Shown in pieces: positions 23,438 through 30,761 of a stretch of 34,932 nt of DNA. Where the stretch lies: contig CAKPXF010000027.1 in the NCBI GenBank assembly GCA_934201705.1, positions 1 through 34,932 of the forward strand, given 5' to 3'. The stretch comes from an uncultured Bacilli bacterium. Its GTDB lineage: Bacteria > Bacillota_I > Bacilli_A > RFN20 > CAG-631. The notes beneath the pieces are model-generated. The model saw nothing but the letters and a program-made list of their open reading frames with translations, was not told the origin of the DNA and ran no database searches. The translations under genes were made by a program, and so were the position numbers. The stretch's first letter is position 1. Every line of letters starts with the position of its first letter.

Positions 23438-24523
23438 TTATTCCTTTCTTTTTATAATGTCAATCACCTTTTCATAATCATAGAGTGCGCACAAATAACT
23501 ACCTTCAGTAATTGCTGTTTCTTTTATCAGTTCATTTTTAAACTCTTCTTTGTACTTTCTGAATACATCATCGTAAAAGAACAAATCAGTTTCATAGCTC
23601 AGCAAATCTAATGTTTCATCATCCGAAATGATATATCTTGGAAGTAAAAAATATTTTTTTCCATTTTCGATGACCACTTTACTTCTTACACTTTTTTGGC
23701 AAAAGTAATTTTTCATTCCTAAAATTGGATAACTACTATATTTCATTTTTTTGTATGTTTCAGGATATACTTCTATCATTTCACCTACATAATCAAACAT
23801 CTCTTTCACCATATTTTGGTTGATTCTTTCTTCATCGGTAAATGCATACTCTTTTAATGTTTTATTTGAATCATCAAATATTAGTTCAACCCTTTTGTAT
23901 AAAGTAATATTTTTATTAATTACTTCCTGGTTTGAAATGTTTTCTTTGATAACAGCTTGTTTACTTGTAGCACAAAAAACCAATTGATAATCATTAATTG
24001 TATATTTTATGTTATCTAAACGATTAGTAGTATAATAAGCAATATTTTCAGTATCCTTATTGGATAATTTTTGAAAACAAAAATAATATTTTCCATCAAT
24101 AATGTGTCGTTCATTATATTTTGTAAAATGATAATTATCAGCATCTTTAGAAAAATTATTTTCATATTCTTGAAGCCATACCTCATATTCTTCAATTAAA
24201 TCTTCTTTTAAGTAAACCAAATAATACTGACTATCTTTTTCTAAATACTCGGTCAAATAAGTAAATAATCGTTCTTCTTTTGGAATAGAAGGTCCAAACT
24301 TATTTTCCAAGTCGTATCCTTCCCACAAATAATTATAGGATAAGTCACTATCTGGAATAATAAATTTATAATCAAATTTAAAATCGATTAAGGCTTCTTT
24401 TGTTTCATTATCATCAATTTTATTTATACTATTATTATTTTTCTTTTCACATCCTATACAAATGATGCTCAAGAGAATCACCTCTAACATAAGAAATAAT
24501 TTTATAAATTTACTTTTTAGCAT
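23438..24523 (-). CDS. Hypothetical lipoprotein (361 aa)
   Basis: A type II signal peptide is clear: a basic start, a hydrophobic stretch, then the lipobox-like ICIGC with lipidated C25, followed by an Asn/Lys/Asp-rich linker. The remaining 320 residues are charged and Tyr-rich, with no family I recognise. Paired Trp and Tyr residues and several short beta-like stretches suggest a binding domain. GGAGGA sits 7 nt before the ATG. It is first in the operon with the secreted peptidase, so it may hold, activate or inhibit that enzyme at the cell surface; this is inference. The position -3 residue of the lipobox is Cys, which is unusual. Confidence 0.75.
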   Translation of the reverse strand: MLKSKFIKLFLMLEVILLSIICIGCEKKNNNSINKIDDNETKEALIDFKFDYKFIIPDSDLSYNYLWEGYDLENKFGPSIPKEERLFTYLTEYLEKDSQYYLVYLKEDLIEEYEVWLQEYENNFSKDADNYHFTKYNERHIIDGKYYFCFQKLSNKDTENIAYYTTNRLDNIKYTINDYQLVFCATSKQAVIKENISNQEVINKNITLYKRVELIFDDSNKTLKEYAFTDEERINQNMVKEMFDYVGEMIEVYPETYKKMKYSSYPILGMKNYFCQKSVRSKVVIENGKKYFLLPRYIISDDETLDLLSYETDLFFYDDVFRKYKEEFKNELIKETAITEGSYLCALYDYEKVIDIIKRKE

Positions 24524-24660
24524 TATGATGTCCTCCTTGTTTCATCCTATGCTTATAAGCAAAAAAAACTCCATGTTTTACCTAAAGAGATTTTTGTATC
24601 TTTATTCTACCGCCTTAGGTAATTGTTACAACTATCTAGGGTTCATTTGCTTACAAACAC

Positions 24661-24689
24661 ATTTTACCATAGAATATTTTTGTACACAA
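24661..24689 (-). promoter_or_regulatory. Promoter of the lipoprotein-peptidase operon
   Basis: On the minus strand TTGTGT (24684-24689), 17 nt, TAAAAT (24661-24666), with TGG before the -10 making it an extended -10. The 5' leader would be about 130 nt. Confidence 0.6.
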
Positions 24690-24706
24690 TCAATTGAATA
24701 ATTTTA

Positions 24707-24730
24707 TTATTTTGTATAATATTTTCCCAT
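24707..24730 (-). CDS. Possible 7-codon ORF with hidden ribosome site
   Basis: A strong AAGGAGG lies 6 nt before an ATG that opens MGKYYTK and then stops. The SD is part of an inverted repeat, ATCCTC/GAGGAT (24734-24739 and 24755-24760), that could hide it. The ORF lies upstream of the lipoprotein promoter, so it would need its own transcript; a TTGAAC/TAGTAT pair further upstream is a weak candidate. Very short, so low confidence. Confidence 0.25.
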   Translation of the reverse strand: MGKYYTK

Positions 24731-24784
24731 AAAATCCTCCTTGTTTTCTACTAAGAGGATATAATTTTTTTATTTTTTGTTAGA

Positions 24785-24807
24785 GTGATATTTTTTGACA
24801 TATACTA
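24785..24807 (+). repeat. Right copy of cassette-flanking direct repeat
   Basis: Contains TATTTTTTGACATATAC (24789-24805). It matches the copy at 21925-21947 at 20 of 23 positions in the same orientation. Both include a -35-like TTGAC, so paired promoters facing the plus strand are an alternative reading. Confidence 0.5.
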
Positions 24808-24891
24808 AGAAATGATACAAAAATGTTCAAATTTCAGACTGACAACCTTAAAAAAGCCAAAAATGTCGCAAAAAATAGCCGTTTTAAGTAC

Positions 24892-24930
24892 AAAAAAAGG
24901 CTTGATACGCTATTTACTTTGTATCAAACC
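24892..24930 (-). terminator. Terminator of the gltX-tRNA-Glu transcript
   Basis: On the minus strand GGTTTGATAC pairs with GTATCAAGCC (one G-U pair) and is followed by TTTTTTT. It lies 12 nt past the tRNA 3' end. Confidence 0.88.
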
Positions 24931-24942
24931 TATATTTACTTA

Positions 24943-25019
24943 TGGTGACCTATACGGGATTCGAACCCGTGAATGTCGCCTTGAGAGGGCGATGTGTTAA
25001 ACCGTTTCACCAATAGGCC
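24943..25019 (-). tRNA. tRNA-Glu (anticodon CTC)
   Basis: Acceptor GGCCTAT pairs with ATAGGTC, discriminator A, CCA encoded. The D-arm is TTGGTGAAACGG-like, as in tRNA-Glu. Anticodon stem CGCC/GGCG holds loop CTCTCAA, so the anticodon is CTC, reading GAG. T-arm CACGGGTTCGAATCCCGT. It starts 18 nt past the gltX stop with no promoter between, so it is probably processed from the gltX transcript. Confidence 0.93.
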
Positions 25020-25022
25020 ATA

Positions 25023-25039
25023 AAGAGGAAAATCCTCTT
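25023..25039 (-). other. Hairpin between gltX stop and tRNA-Glu
   Basis: A perfect 7-bp stem, AAGAGGA/TCCTCTT, with a 3-nt loop. It overlaps the gltX stop codon and lacks a T-run, so it is not a terminator. It may be a processing site that separates the mRNA from the tRNA. Confidence 0.5.
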
Positions 25040-26669
25040 ATTTAATAAAATTGTTTAATCGTCTAATTGCTTCATCAATACCAATAGTATCGATAATATC
25101 AACCAAATCAAAGGCATTTTTTCTCTTTGTTAAAGCAACACGAATTATTGCCATATATTCGCTGAACATATAAGTAAAGCCATTTTCTTTCATGTCTTTT
25201 TTATTGTTAGCAAAACCAATACTACGAGCAATTTCCTTTTGATGATTGAACCAATCATCTTTATTTGGCTTATATAATGATAAATCATTTTTAAACAATT
25301 TGCAAGATGTAGATATTAATGTTTCATCATAAGGTAATTCTTCACATGCTAATTCATCATATGTATCCTTATACATATAACAAATATGATCATATATTTC
25401 TGCAAACTTATAATAATCCTTTCTAGGTTGAGGATCATTTTTACCAAAGCTCATTATTTTAGCAAACATATCTTCATCAGTATTAATTAAAGATAATAGT
25501 TTGCTATCATATGATGAAGCCCATTCTTTAATACTGCTTACTAATTCATTTATTGGAGTTTTAAAGATGACATCCTTTGAAATATTATTAATCTTTTCAA
25601 GGTCGAATAAAGCACCATCTAAAGAAAATTTATCAAATGATAATTTAAAGTCAGAAATCTTTGAATCTGGATTAGCTAAACGATATTCTTCATAATTTGA
25701 ATTAGCTATTGTACACAAGTAAATTAATAATGCTGAAGTTGGATAACCTTGTTCAATAAAATAAGTTACTGAAGCTTCAGGATCAAGTCTTTTTGATAAT
25801 TTTCTTCTGTTACCATTATCATTTTTCATAATAACTGGCAAATGAGCATAATGAGGAAGCGTGAAATTTAATGCATTAAATAATTGAACATGAATAGGAG
25901 CAGAAGGTAGCCACTCTTCACCACGAATTACATAATTAGTATGCATAAAGTGATCATCACAAGCATGTGCAAAATGATAAGTTGGTAAGCCATCTGATTT
26001 ACGAATGACAATATCTAAATCATTTTCAGATAACTTTAAATCACCTCTAATTTCATCGTGGAAATCAATATGATTTAAGAAATTACCATTGCTTTTAAAA
26101 CGAACTACATATGGTACATTATTTTTTATTTTTTCAATTGCCTCATCAACAGTCAAATTACGGCATTTAGCATATTTTCCATAATAGCCTGGTCTTTCCT
26201 TGTTAGCCATTTGTTCTTCTCTAATTTTATCTAATTCTTCTTGAGTACAAAAGCAAGGATATGCTATGCCATTTAAAATCATTTCATATATTACAGTATC
26301 ATAAATAAAGCTTCTTTCAGATTGAATATATGGTCCATAAATTCCACCGATACTATAGCCCTCATCAATATTAATATCAAATAATCCAAGTTGCTTAACA
26401 ACTGTTTCAATTGAGCCCTTTACTTCTCTTTTTGTATCAGTATCTTCTATTCTTAAATAGAAAACGCCATTTGAATCATGAGCAAATTTTGAGGCAACAA
26501 ATGATGCAAATAAAGAACCAGTATGTAAAAAACCAGTAGGGCTTGGTGCAAATCTTGTAACCTTAGCATCTGTAGGTAAATTTCTTGCTGGATATTTGTT
26601 TTCTAAATCATTAATAGTTAATGTAACATTAGGGCAAATCAATTTTGCTAATTCTTCTATTTTATTCAT
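25038..26669 (-). CDS. gltX: Glutamyl-tRNA synthetase
   Basis: A class I aminoacyl-tRNA synthetase that charges tRNA-Glu. VTRFAPSPTGFLHTGSL (residues 37-53) holds the HIGH-equivalent motif. The KMSKS-equivalent is RRKLSKR, followed by DPEASVTYF. LRIEDTD and the GEEWLPSAPIH stretch are also conserved. At 543 residues it is longer than the usual 480-490. The extra includes about 37 N-terminal residues before the Rossmann fold, with a YPARNLPTDAKVTRF lead-in as seen in a second GltX class of Clostridia. GAGGAA lies 9 nt before the ATG. Its cognate tRNA follows on the same strand. Confidence 0.95.
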   Translation of the reverse strand: MNKIEELAKLICPNVTLTINDLENKYPARNLPTDAKVTRFAPSPTGFLHTGSLFASFVASKFAHDSNGVFYLRIEDTDTKREVKGSIETVVKQLGLFDINIDEGYSIGGIYGPYIQSERSFIYDTVIYEMILNGIAYPCFCTQEELDKIREEQMANKERPGYYGKYAKCRNLTVDEAIEKIKNNVPYVVRFKSNGNFLNHIDFHDEIRGDLKLSENDLDIVIRKSDGLPTYHFAHACDDHFMHTNYVIRGEEWLPSAPIHVQLFNALNFTLPHYAHLPVIMKNDNGNRRKLSKRLDPEASVTYFIEQGYPTSALLIYLCTIANSNYEEYRLANPDSKISDFKLSFDKFSLDGALFDLEKINNISKDVIFKTPINELVSSIKEWASSYDSKLLSLINTDEDMFAKIMSFGKNDPQPRKDYYKFAEIYDHICYMYKDTYDELACEELPYDETLISTSCKLFKNDLSLYKPNKDDWFNHQKEIARSIGFANNKKDMKENGFTYMFSEYMAIIRVALTKRKNAFDLVDIIDTIGIDEAIRRLNNFIK

Positions 26670-26699
26670 AATACTATTCCTCTTTTTTAAGTCTTAAAT

Positions 26700-26728
26700 A
26701 TTATACATCAACAAATTATTTATTTCTA
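26700..26728 (-). promoter_or_regulatory. Possible gltX promoter
   Basis: On the minus strand TAGAAA (26723-26728), 17 nt, TATAAT (26700-26705). The -10 is perfect and the -35 is 4/6. Read-through from the upstream gene is also possible because no terminator lies between. Confidence 0.45.
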
Positions 26729-27507
26729 GATGAATTCTTACCCAAAATCAATAAAATTCTTAAAACATAAACAAAGATATTAATAAAATCTAAATATAAA
26801 CTAAATGCAGCAGCAATTGAAGCGGCCTTTTTATTATAAGAATTAGAAATTAAATTTGTCATTGATTTTATATCAACGATAGTTAGTATCGAAAAAACAA
26901 TTAAACCAAAAATTGAAATTCCAAGATATAAAGGCATAGAAACACTGCCAGTAACACTATAAGCAATAAATGAATAAATTGAAACAATTGCACTAGCAAT
27001 TACTAAAGTTATAAGTCCAATCCAAGCAAAGGCTGCAATTTTATGAATTTTGTTTTTAAATGCTACAGAAATTAAAGTTAAAACTAAATAATAAATAGCA
27101 ACAACGCCAAATACTTGTACCAAAACTGATGCGTCAAAGTAAATAAAAAATGATGAGAATGTAAAGCCATTTAGTAATGAATAAATTAAATATCCAGTTA
27201 AGGCCTTTTTACTATCTGCTTTTACTAAAGCATTTTTATTTATTGTAAAACATAAAACCATTTCAATAATAAACGAAATTACAAAGCAAACCATAAAGAA
27301 TGATAAGCCAACAGCATTATTGCTAACTATTATATTAGCAAAAAGACTTGAAAATAAAATGCCTGATAGGAATGTTAATAATGCTCCAATAAACATCCAA
27401 AAATAAGCCTTTGTTAAAGCAGCACTTGTTTCTGCAATAGACATATCATTGACATAACTTTTTGAATTATTATCATGATATTCAGAATAAAAATTATTAT
27501 CGTTCAT
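26716..27507 (-). CDS. Bax inhibitor-1 / YccA family membrane protein
   Basis: A 263-residue protein with a 35-residue polar N-terminus and seven hydrophobic helices. It starts with the family pattern ALTKAYFWMFIGALLTFLSG and ends with YLDFINIFVYVLRIL, both typical of the Bax inhibitor-1 / YccA / YetJ family. YetJ-type members are pH-sensitive Ca2+ leak channels; others bind the FtsH protease. The in-frame codon before the ATG is a stop, so the start is fixed, yet there is no Shine-Dalgarno at usual distance. The nearest AAAGGAG is 28 nt upstream and serves a 6-codon leader ORF that ends directly at this ATG. The mRNA leader is about 150 nt. Confidence 0.9.
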   Translation of the reverse strand: MNDNNFYSEYHDNNSKSYVNDMSIAETSAALTKAYFWMFIGALLTFLSGILFSSLFANIIVSNNAVGLSFFMVCFVISFIIEMVLCFTINKNALVKADSKKALTGYLIYSLLNGFTFSSFFIYFDASVLVQVFGVVAIYYLVLTLISVAFKNKIHKIAAFAWIGLITLVIASAIVSIYSFIAYSVTGSVSMPLYLGISIFGLIVFSILTIVDIKSMTNLISNSYNKKAASIAAAFSLYLDFINIFVYVLRILLILGKNSSRNK

Positions 27508-27528
27508 TTAAATTCGTCGAGTAGACAT
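27508..27528 (-). CDS. 6-codon leader ORF directly before the BI-1 gene
   Basis: AAAGGAG (27536-27542) lies 7 nt before an ATG that opens MSTRRI and ends with TAA. The next base begins the ATG of the membrane protein, so a ribosome finishing here is placed on the main start. The leader ATG sits in the loop of a 6-bp GC-rich hairpin, GTCGAG/CTCGAC (27516-27521, 27529-27534). The two Arg codons are CGA CGA, rare in AT-rich genomes that favour AGA. Reinitiation control is likely but inferred. Confidence 0.5.
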   Translation of the reverse strand: MSTRRI

Positions 27529-27666
27529 CTCGACACTCCTTTCTTTTTATTTTTATAAATAGTTTGTCTTGTTCTATTTATAATGCCATTGTTTATGGCT
27601 TCAATATATGCTTTCCACATATTTTTTTGCCAATGTATTAGTTTTATTAAAACCTATACAAATATT

Positions 27667-27694
27667 ATTATAACAAAAAATAAAATATATTCAA
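27667..27694 (-). promoter_or_regulatory. Promoter of the BI-1 gene
   Basis: On the minus strand TTGAAT (27689-27694), 16 nt, and TGTTATAAT with a perfect extended -10 (TATAAT 27667-27672). The -35 lies within an arm of the preceding terminator hairpin. Confidence 0.65.
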
Positions 27695-27708
27695 TATACA
27701 TTGAATAT
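27672..27708 (-). terminator. Terminator of the murA-SGNH unit
   Basis: A perfect 9-bp inverted repeat, ATATTCAAT/ATTGAATAT (27687-27695, 27700-27708), with a 4-nt loop. On the minus strand it is followed by a T-rich tract. It is shared in part with the next promoter. Confidence 0.65.
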
Positions 27709-27724
27709 AATATGTGTTTTTTTA

Positions 27725-28282
27725 TTAAATAACATTTGTTATATTTTTATAATTTTGATTAATTAAATCAATATATGATTCAATTTTTTCATTTTTATAA
27801 TTTAAAAAATAATCTATCTTTAGCAAATAAATATTAATATTAGGGTTAATTACTTTTAATTGATTTACTATTTCTTTAACATTACATAATAGTATTTCAA
27901 TTTTTCTATTAATTATATCATCATCAAAGGAAATTGCTTTTAAGCTTTCATCTACTTTAATTTGATTTTTTATATCATTTGTGCCAATTGAAATAAAAGC
28001 TATATTACTTTTCTTTACAAGCGCTGATATTTTTAAAATCTTATCATCAACAATTTTTGAAGCATCACTTTTTATTATTTTTAATAAATAATCACTTTTC
28101 ATAAAATTAGAAACAAATGTTTTATCAATAGGAGTGTTTACCTGTACATTAGTAAAGTCATTTCCTAGCATTATTATAAAATCTTCATGTTTAGTAGTTT
28201 TATACCTAATCACACTTATAAATGATGCAATTATTATAATTACAATTCCTATACAAAAAAACATTACTTTTTTATGCTTCAT
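27725..28282 (-). CDS. Membrane-anchored SGNH hydrolase-like protein, apparently incomplete active site
   Basis: About 185 residues: one N-terminal hydrophobic helix (about 5-25) and an external domain. The segment IAFISIGTNDIKN matches block III (GxND) of SGNH/GDSL esterases, and IIMLGNDFTN sits where block I (GDS) is expected. The serine is absent there, and no block V DxxH is seen near the C-terminus. It may be a degenerate or non-catalytic relative. A longer frame starts at 28309, but AAGGAGA is placed 10 nt before ATG 28282, so I chose that. Its start overlaps the murA stop by 11 nt, so it is translated with murA and may act on the cell wall; that is inference. Confidence 0.55.
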   Translation of the reverse strand: MKHKKVMFFCIGIVIIIIASFISVIRYKTTKHEDFIIMLGNDFTNVQVNTPIDKTFVSNFMKSDYLLKIIKSDASKIVDDKILKISALVKKSNIAFISIGTNDIKNQIKVDESLKAISFDDDIINRKIEILLCNVKEIVNQLKVINPNINIYLLKIDYFLNYKNEKIESYIDLINQNYKNITNVI

Positions 28283-29534
28283 GAAGTTCAATCTCCTTAA
28301 TATTGACATTTACACTTTGCAAAACCTCTACAATATTTTCATATCCTCTTTCAATGAATTCAACATTTTTTAGTATACTTGTTCCATTTGCTAACAAACA
28401 GGCAAGTAATAAAGCCGCTCCTCCTCTTAAATCTTTGCAACTTAACGAACTTGCAGATAATTTACTAGGTATAATTAATGCCTTATCTTCAACGACTAAA
28501 AACTTTCCATTCATTTTTTTTATTTCATCTAGAAAGGTAAATCTATTTTCAAACAATGTTTCTTCAACTAATGATACGCCAGTTCCTGCAAATAAATATA
28601 CACTCATTATTTGTTGTAAATCACTTGGAAATAATGGATATGCTCCAGTTTTTATATTTGCTTTATCAAATTCATTTTTTCCATAAATTGTTATTTCATT
28701 TCTTCTTATATCCATATTAACGTTTAAATTTATAAGTTGGTTTATTAAGGTATAGTTATCTTTTACATCTACATTTTTCAATGTTAACTTTTTAGCAAAT
28801 AATGCTCCATAAATTAAATATGTACCGCAAACAATTCTATCACTCATTACTTTATAATTTGTTTTATTTAGTTTTAACGTTGGATTAACAATTATAACAC
28901 TTGTTCCTTCACCAACAATATTAGCTCCCATTTTATTTAAAAAACTAATTAAATCAACTATTTCAGGCTCTTTTGCAGCATTTTTAATAATTGTTTTTTT
29001 GCTTGCAAATACTGATGCTAATAAAATATTAATGGTAGCCCCAACTGAAGGAATATCAAAGTTTACAACTCCTCCATTTACTTTTTCTTTGACATAAGCT
29101 TTTATAACATCACTTGTTAGCACCAAGCTAACATCTAAATTTGATAATCCTTTAATATGCTGATCAATAGGCCTTTTGCCAATATTACAACCTCCAGGAT
29201 AATATATTTCTACCTCATTAAATAATGATAAAAATGCTCCAATAAAATAATAAGAAGCCCTAAATCTTTGAATTTCTTCCATTAATAATGGTTTGTATAT
29301 AATATTTGTTGAATCAATTATTAAATTATTATCAATAAATGAAACATTCACATTTATTTTTTTTAAAATCATTAATAATTCATAAATATCTTTTATTTTT
29401 GGTACATTACTTAATATTACAACGTCTTTACAAAGTAATGATGCAACAATTATTGCAAGTGAAGAATTTTTACTTCCTTGAACATTTATAGTTCCATTAA
29501 TTGTAGGATTTCCTTTTATTTCGTATGCTTTCAT
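28272..29534 (-). CDS. murA: UDP-N-acetylglucosamine 1-carboxyvinyltransferase
   Basis: Transfers enolpyruvate from PEP to UDP-GlcNAc, the first committed step of peptidoglycan synthesis. The 420-residue protein keeps all key residues: K22 and N23 (GSKNSSL), the R92 region (RFRASYYF), catalytic C116 in the loop PGGCNIGKRPIDQHI (fosfomycin target), the Asp of FPSDLQQ, and DLRGGAALLLA near the end. It is a useful control for the degraded family member at 2521-3795. AAGGT lies 6 nt before the ATG. It is followed by an overlapping SGNH-like gene. Confidence 0.95.
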   Translation of the reverse strand: MKAYEIKGNPTINGTINVQGSKNSSLAIIVASLLCKDVVILSNVPKIKDIYELLMILKKINVNVSFIDNNLIIDSTNIIYKPLLMEEIQRFRASYYFIGAFLSLFNEVEIYYPGGCNIGKRPIDQHIKGLSNLDVSLVLTSDVIKAYVKEKVNGGVVNFDIPSVGATINILLASVFASKKTIIKNAAKEPEIVDLISFLNKMGANIVGEGTSVIIVNPTLKLNKTNYKVMSDRIVCGTYLIYGALFAKKLTLKNVDVKDNYTLINQLINLNVNMDIRRNEITIYGKNEFDKANIKTGAYPLFPSDLQQIMSVYLFAGTGVSLVEETLFENRFTFLDEIKKMNGKFLVVEDKALIIPSKLSASSLSCKDLRGGAALLLACLLANGTSILKNVEFIERGYENIVEVLQSVNVNIKEIELHEA

Positions 29535-29593
29535 TTTTTACCTTCATTCATATATACTAATATTATGAAAAAAGTAAAAAAAAATATGATTAG

Positions 29594-30748
29594 CTATTGT
29601 AGCATTTCATATTTTTTATTAATTATTTTATAAATTAATTCGATTTTTGATTTATATAACTTTCTAAACATTGCATATTCATAGAAAAATTCATCTTTAG
29701 TATTTTCAATATTTAAGTCTTTTAATAAAAAATTTGTAAACATTGTCTCAATTATAAAGAATTGCTCATATGTTATTTTAAGCGTTGTTGTTGTAAGCTT
29801 CATTTTATTAGCATAGACAAGCAAAGGCGTTGAATGTGTTACATCAGAAGCTATTTCATAATATTTTTTATATTCTGTTAAATCAGCAACCTTTTGCAAT
29901 CCTCCTAAGAAGTTCATTTTTACCTCTTCATCATTGTAACGTTTATAAGCCCAATGAATCCAACCATAATTAATAAATTTTTCTTTATTAGCTTTTTTAA
30001 CCTCTAAGGCTTGCATATCCTTTTCCATCATGCTTTGAATTTCTTCAATTTCCTGTGGGTCTTTTATTTCACCTCTATTGTAAGATCCATATCTTAAATG
30101 TCTATAATACGCCCTTGAAACTTCTTCATTACCCTTTGTTATAACTCTTAAAACACATAATAATTCATGGAATGTTCTCCAAGAGCTCATTGCTTCTGTT
30201 TCCAATCCTTCACACAATTGATTTAGAGTTGATTTTATTAGCATAAAGCACTTTGCATATATGTCAGCTTGAAGTCGCTGCTTAGCCTTAGTTGGATCAA
30301 GCTTTGCATTACTTAACGCAACAAGCATTCTATTAATAAACATTGTTAAAACAGATGTTTCAACACTGTATTTTGAAATAACAGCTGGTGATTCAATACT
30401 TTGATATTCATTAATTATTAATTTATCATAGCAAATATTAATTAATTGATTAATATATTTTTCATCATTTTCTAATTGGCATTTTAACTCTGGCTTGATA
30501 ATACTTAAATGAAATCTATGCTCTGCACATATATAATTTACCATATCAAAAACGCTAACGTTTTTAAGTAAAGCATCAGAGACTGTTGAATCAGCTATTA
30601 ATTTTTTATATCTTTCATCAACCATTATAAAAACCTTTTTTATGAATTCTTTATTTAAGTTTAGCTTTTCTCCATACGTTTGCCAAAAAACTTCAAACAA
30701 ATTTTCATCTATTTTTAATATAATTCTATCTTCATTAATTTCCATCAT
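29594..30748 (-). CDS. DUF5677-like protein
   Basis: A 384-residue soluble, mostly helical protein. The region about 180-310 (SSWRTFHELLCVL, YYRHLRYGSYN, YGWIHWA, ADLTEYKKYYEIASDVTHSTP) resembles DUF5677, a helical family of unknown function in which a conserved Arg-rich helix and a late His occur. It has no signal peptide. AAAGGAGA lies before the first of two ATGs, so residue 1 is chosen. It starts 13 nt after the PHP phosphoesterase gene, so the two are co-transcribed. The family link is by memory of pattern only. Confidence 0.55.
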   Translation of the reverse strand: MMEINEDRIILKIDENLFEVFWQTYGEKLNLNKEFIKKVFIMVDERYKKLIADSTVSDALLKNVSVFDMVNYICAEHRFHLSIIKPELKCQLENDEKYINQLINICYDKLIINEYQSIESPAVISKYSVETSVLTMFINRMLVALSNAKLDPTKAKQRLQADIYAKCFMLIKSTLNQLCEGLETEAMSSWRTFHELLCVLRVITKGNEEVSRAYYRHLRYGSYNRGEIKDPQEIEEIQSMMEKDMQALEVKKANKEKFINYGWIHWAYKRYNDEEVKMNFLGGLQKVADLTEYKKYYEIASDVTHSTPLLVYANKMKLTTTTLKITYEQFFIIETMFTNFLLKDLNIENTKDEFFYEYAMFRKLYKSKIELIYKIINKKYEMLQ

Positions 30749-30761
30749 CCAATCTCCTTTC

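Larger units (their letters stand above)
24524..24891. other. Upstream region of the lipoprotein-peptidase operon
   Basis: No long gene. On the minus strand it carries the operon promoter (24661-24689) and a leader of about 130 nt. The leader has pairing ACCTAA/TTAGGT (24614-24619 with about 24580-24585) and a GCTTATAAGC palindrome. Upstream of the promoter lie a 7-codon SD-led ORF (24707-24730) and the right copy of the 23-bp direct repeat. Confidence 0.5.

Noticed and set aside
24632..24670. 12-codon ORF MVKCVCKQMNPR in the lipoprotein leader
   Set aside because: No ribosome site, and it begins at the -10 of the operon promoter, so the transcript would not include its start.
24812..25000. 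Plus-strand 62-aa frame
   Set aside because: It runs antisense through tRNA-Glu and its terminator; no SD.
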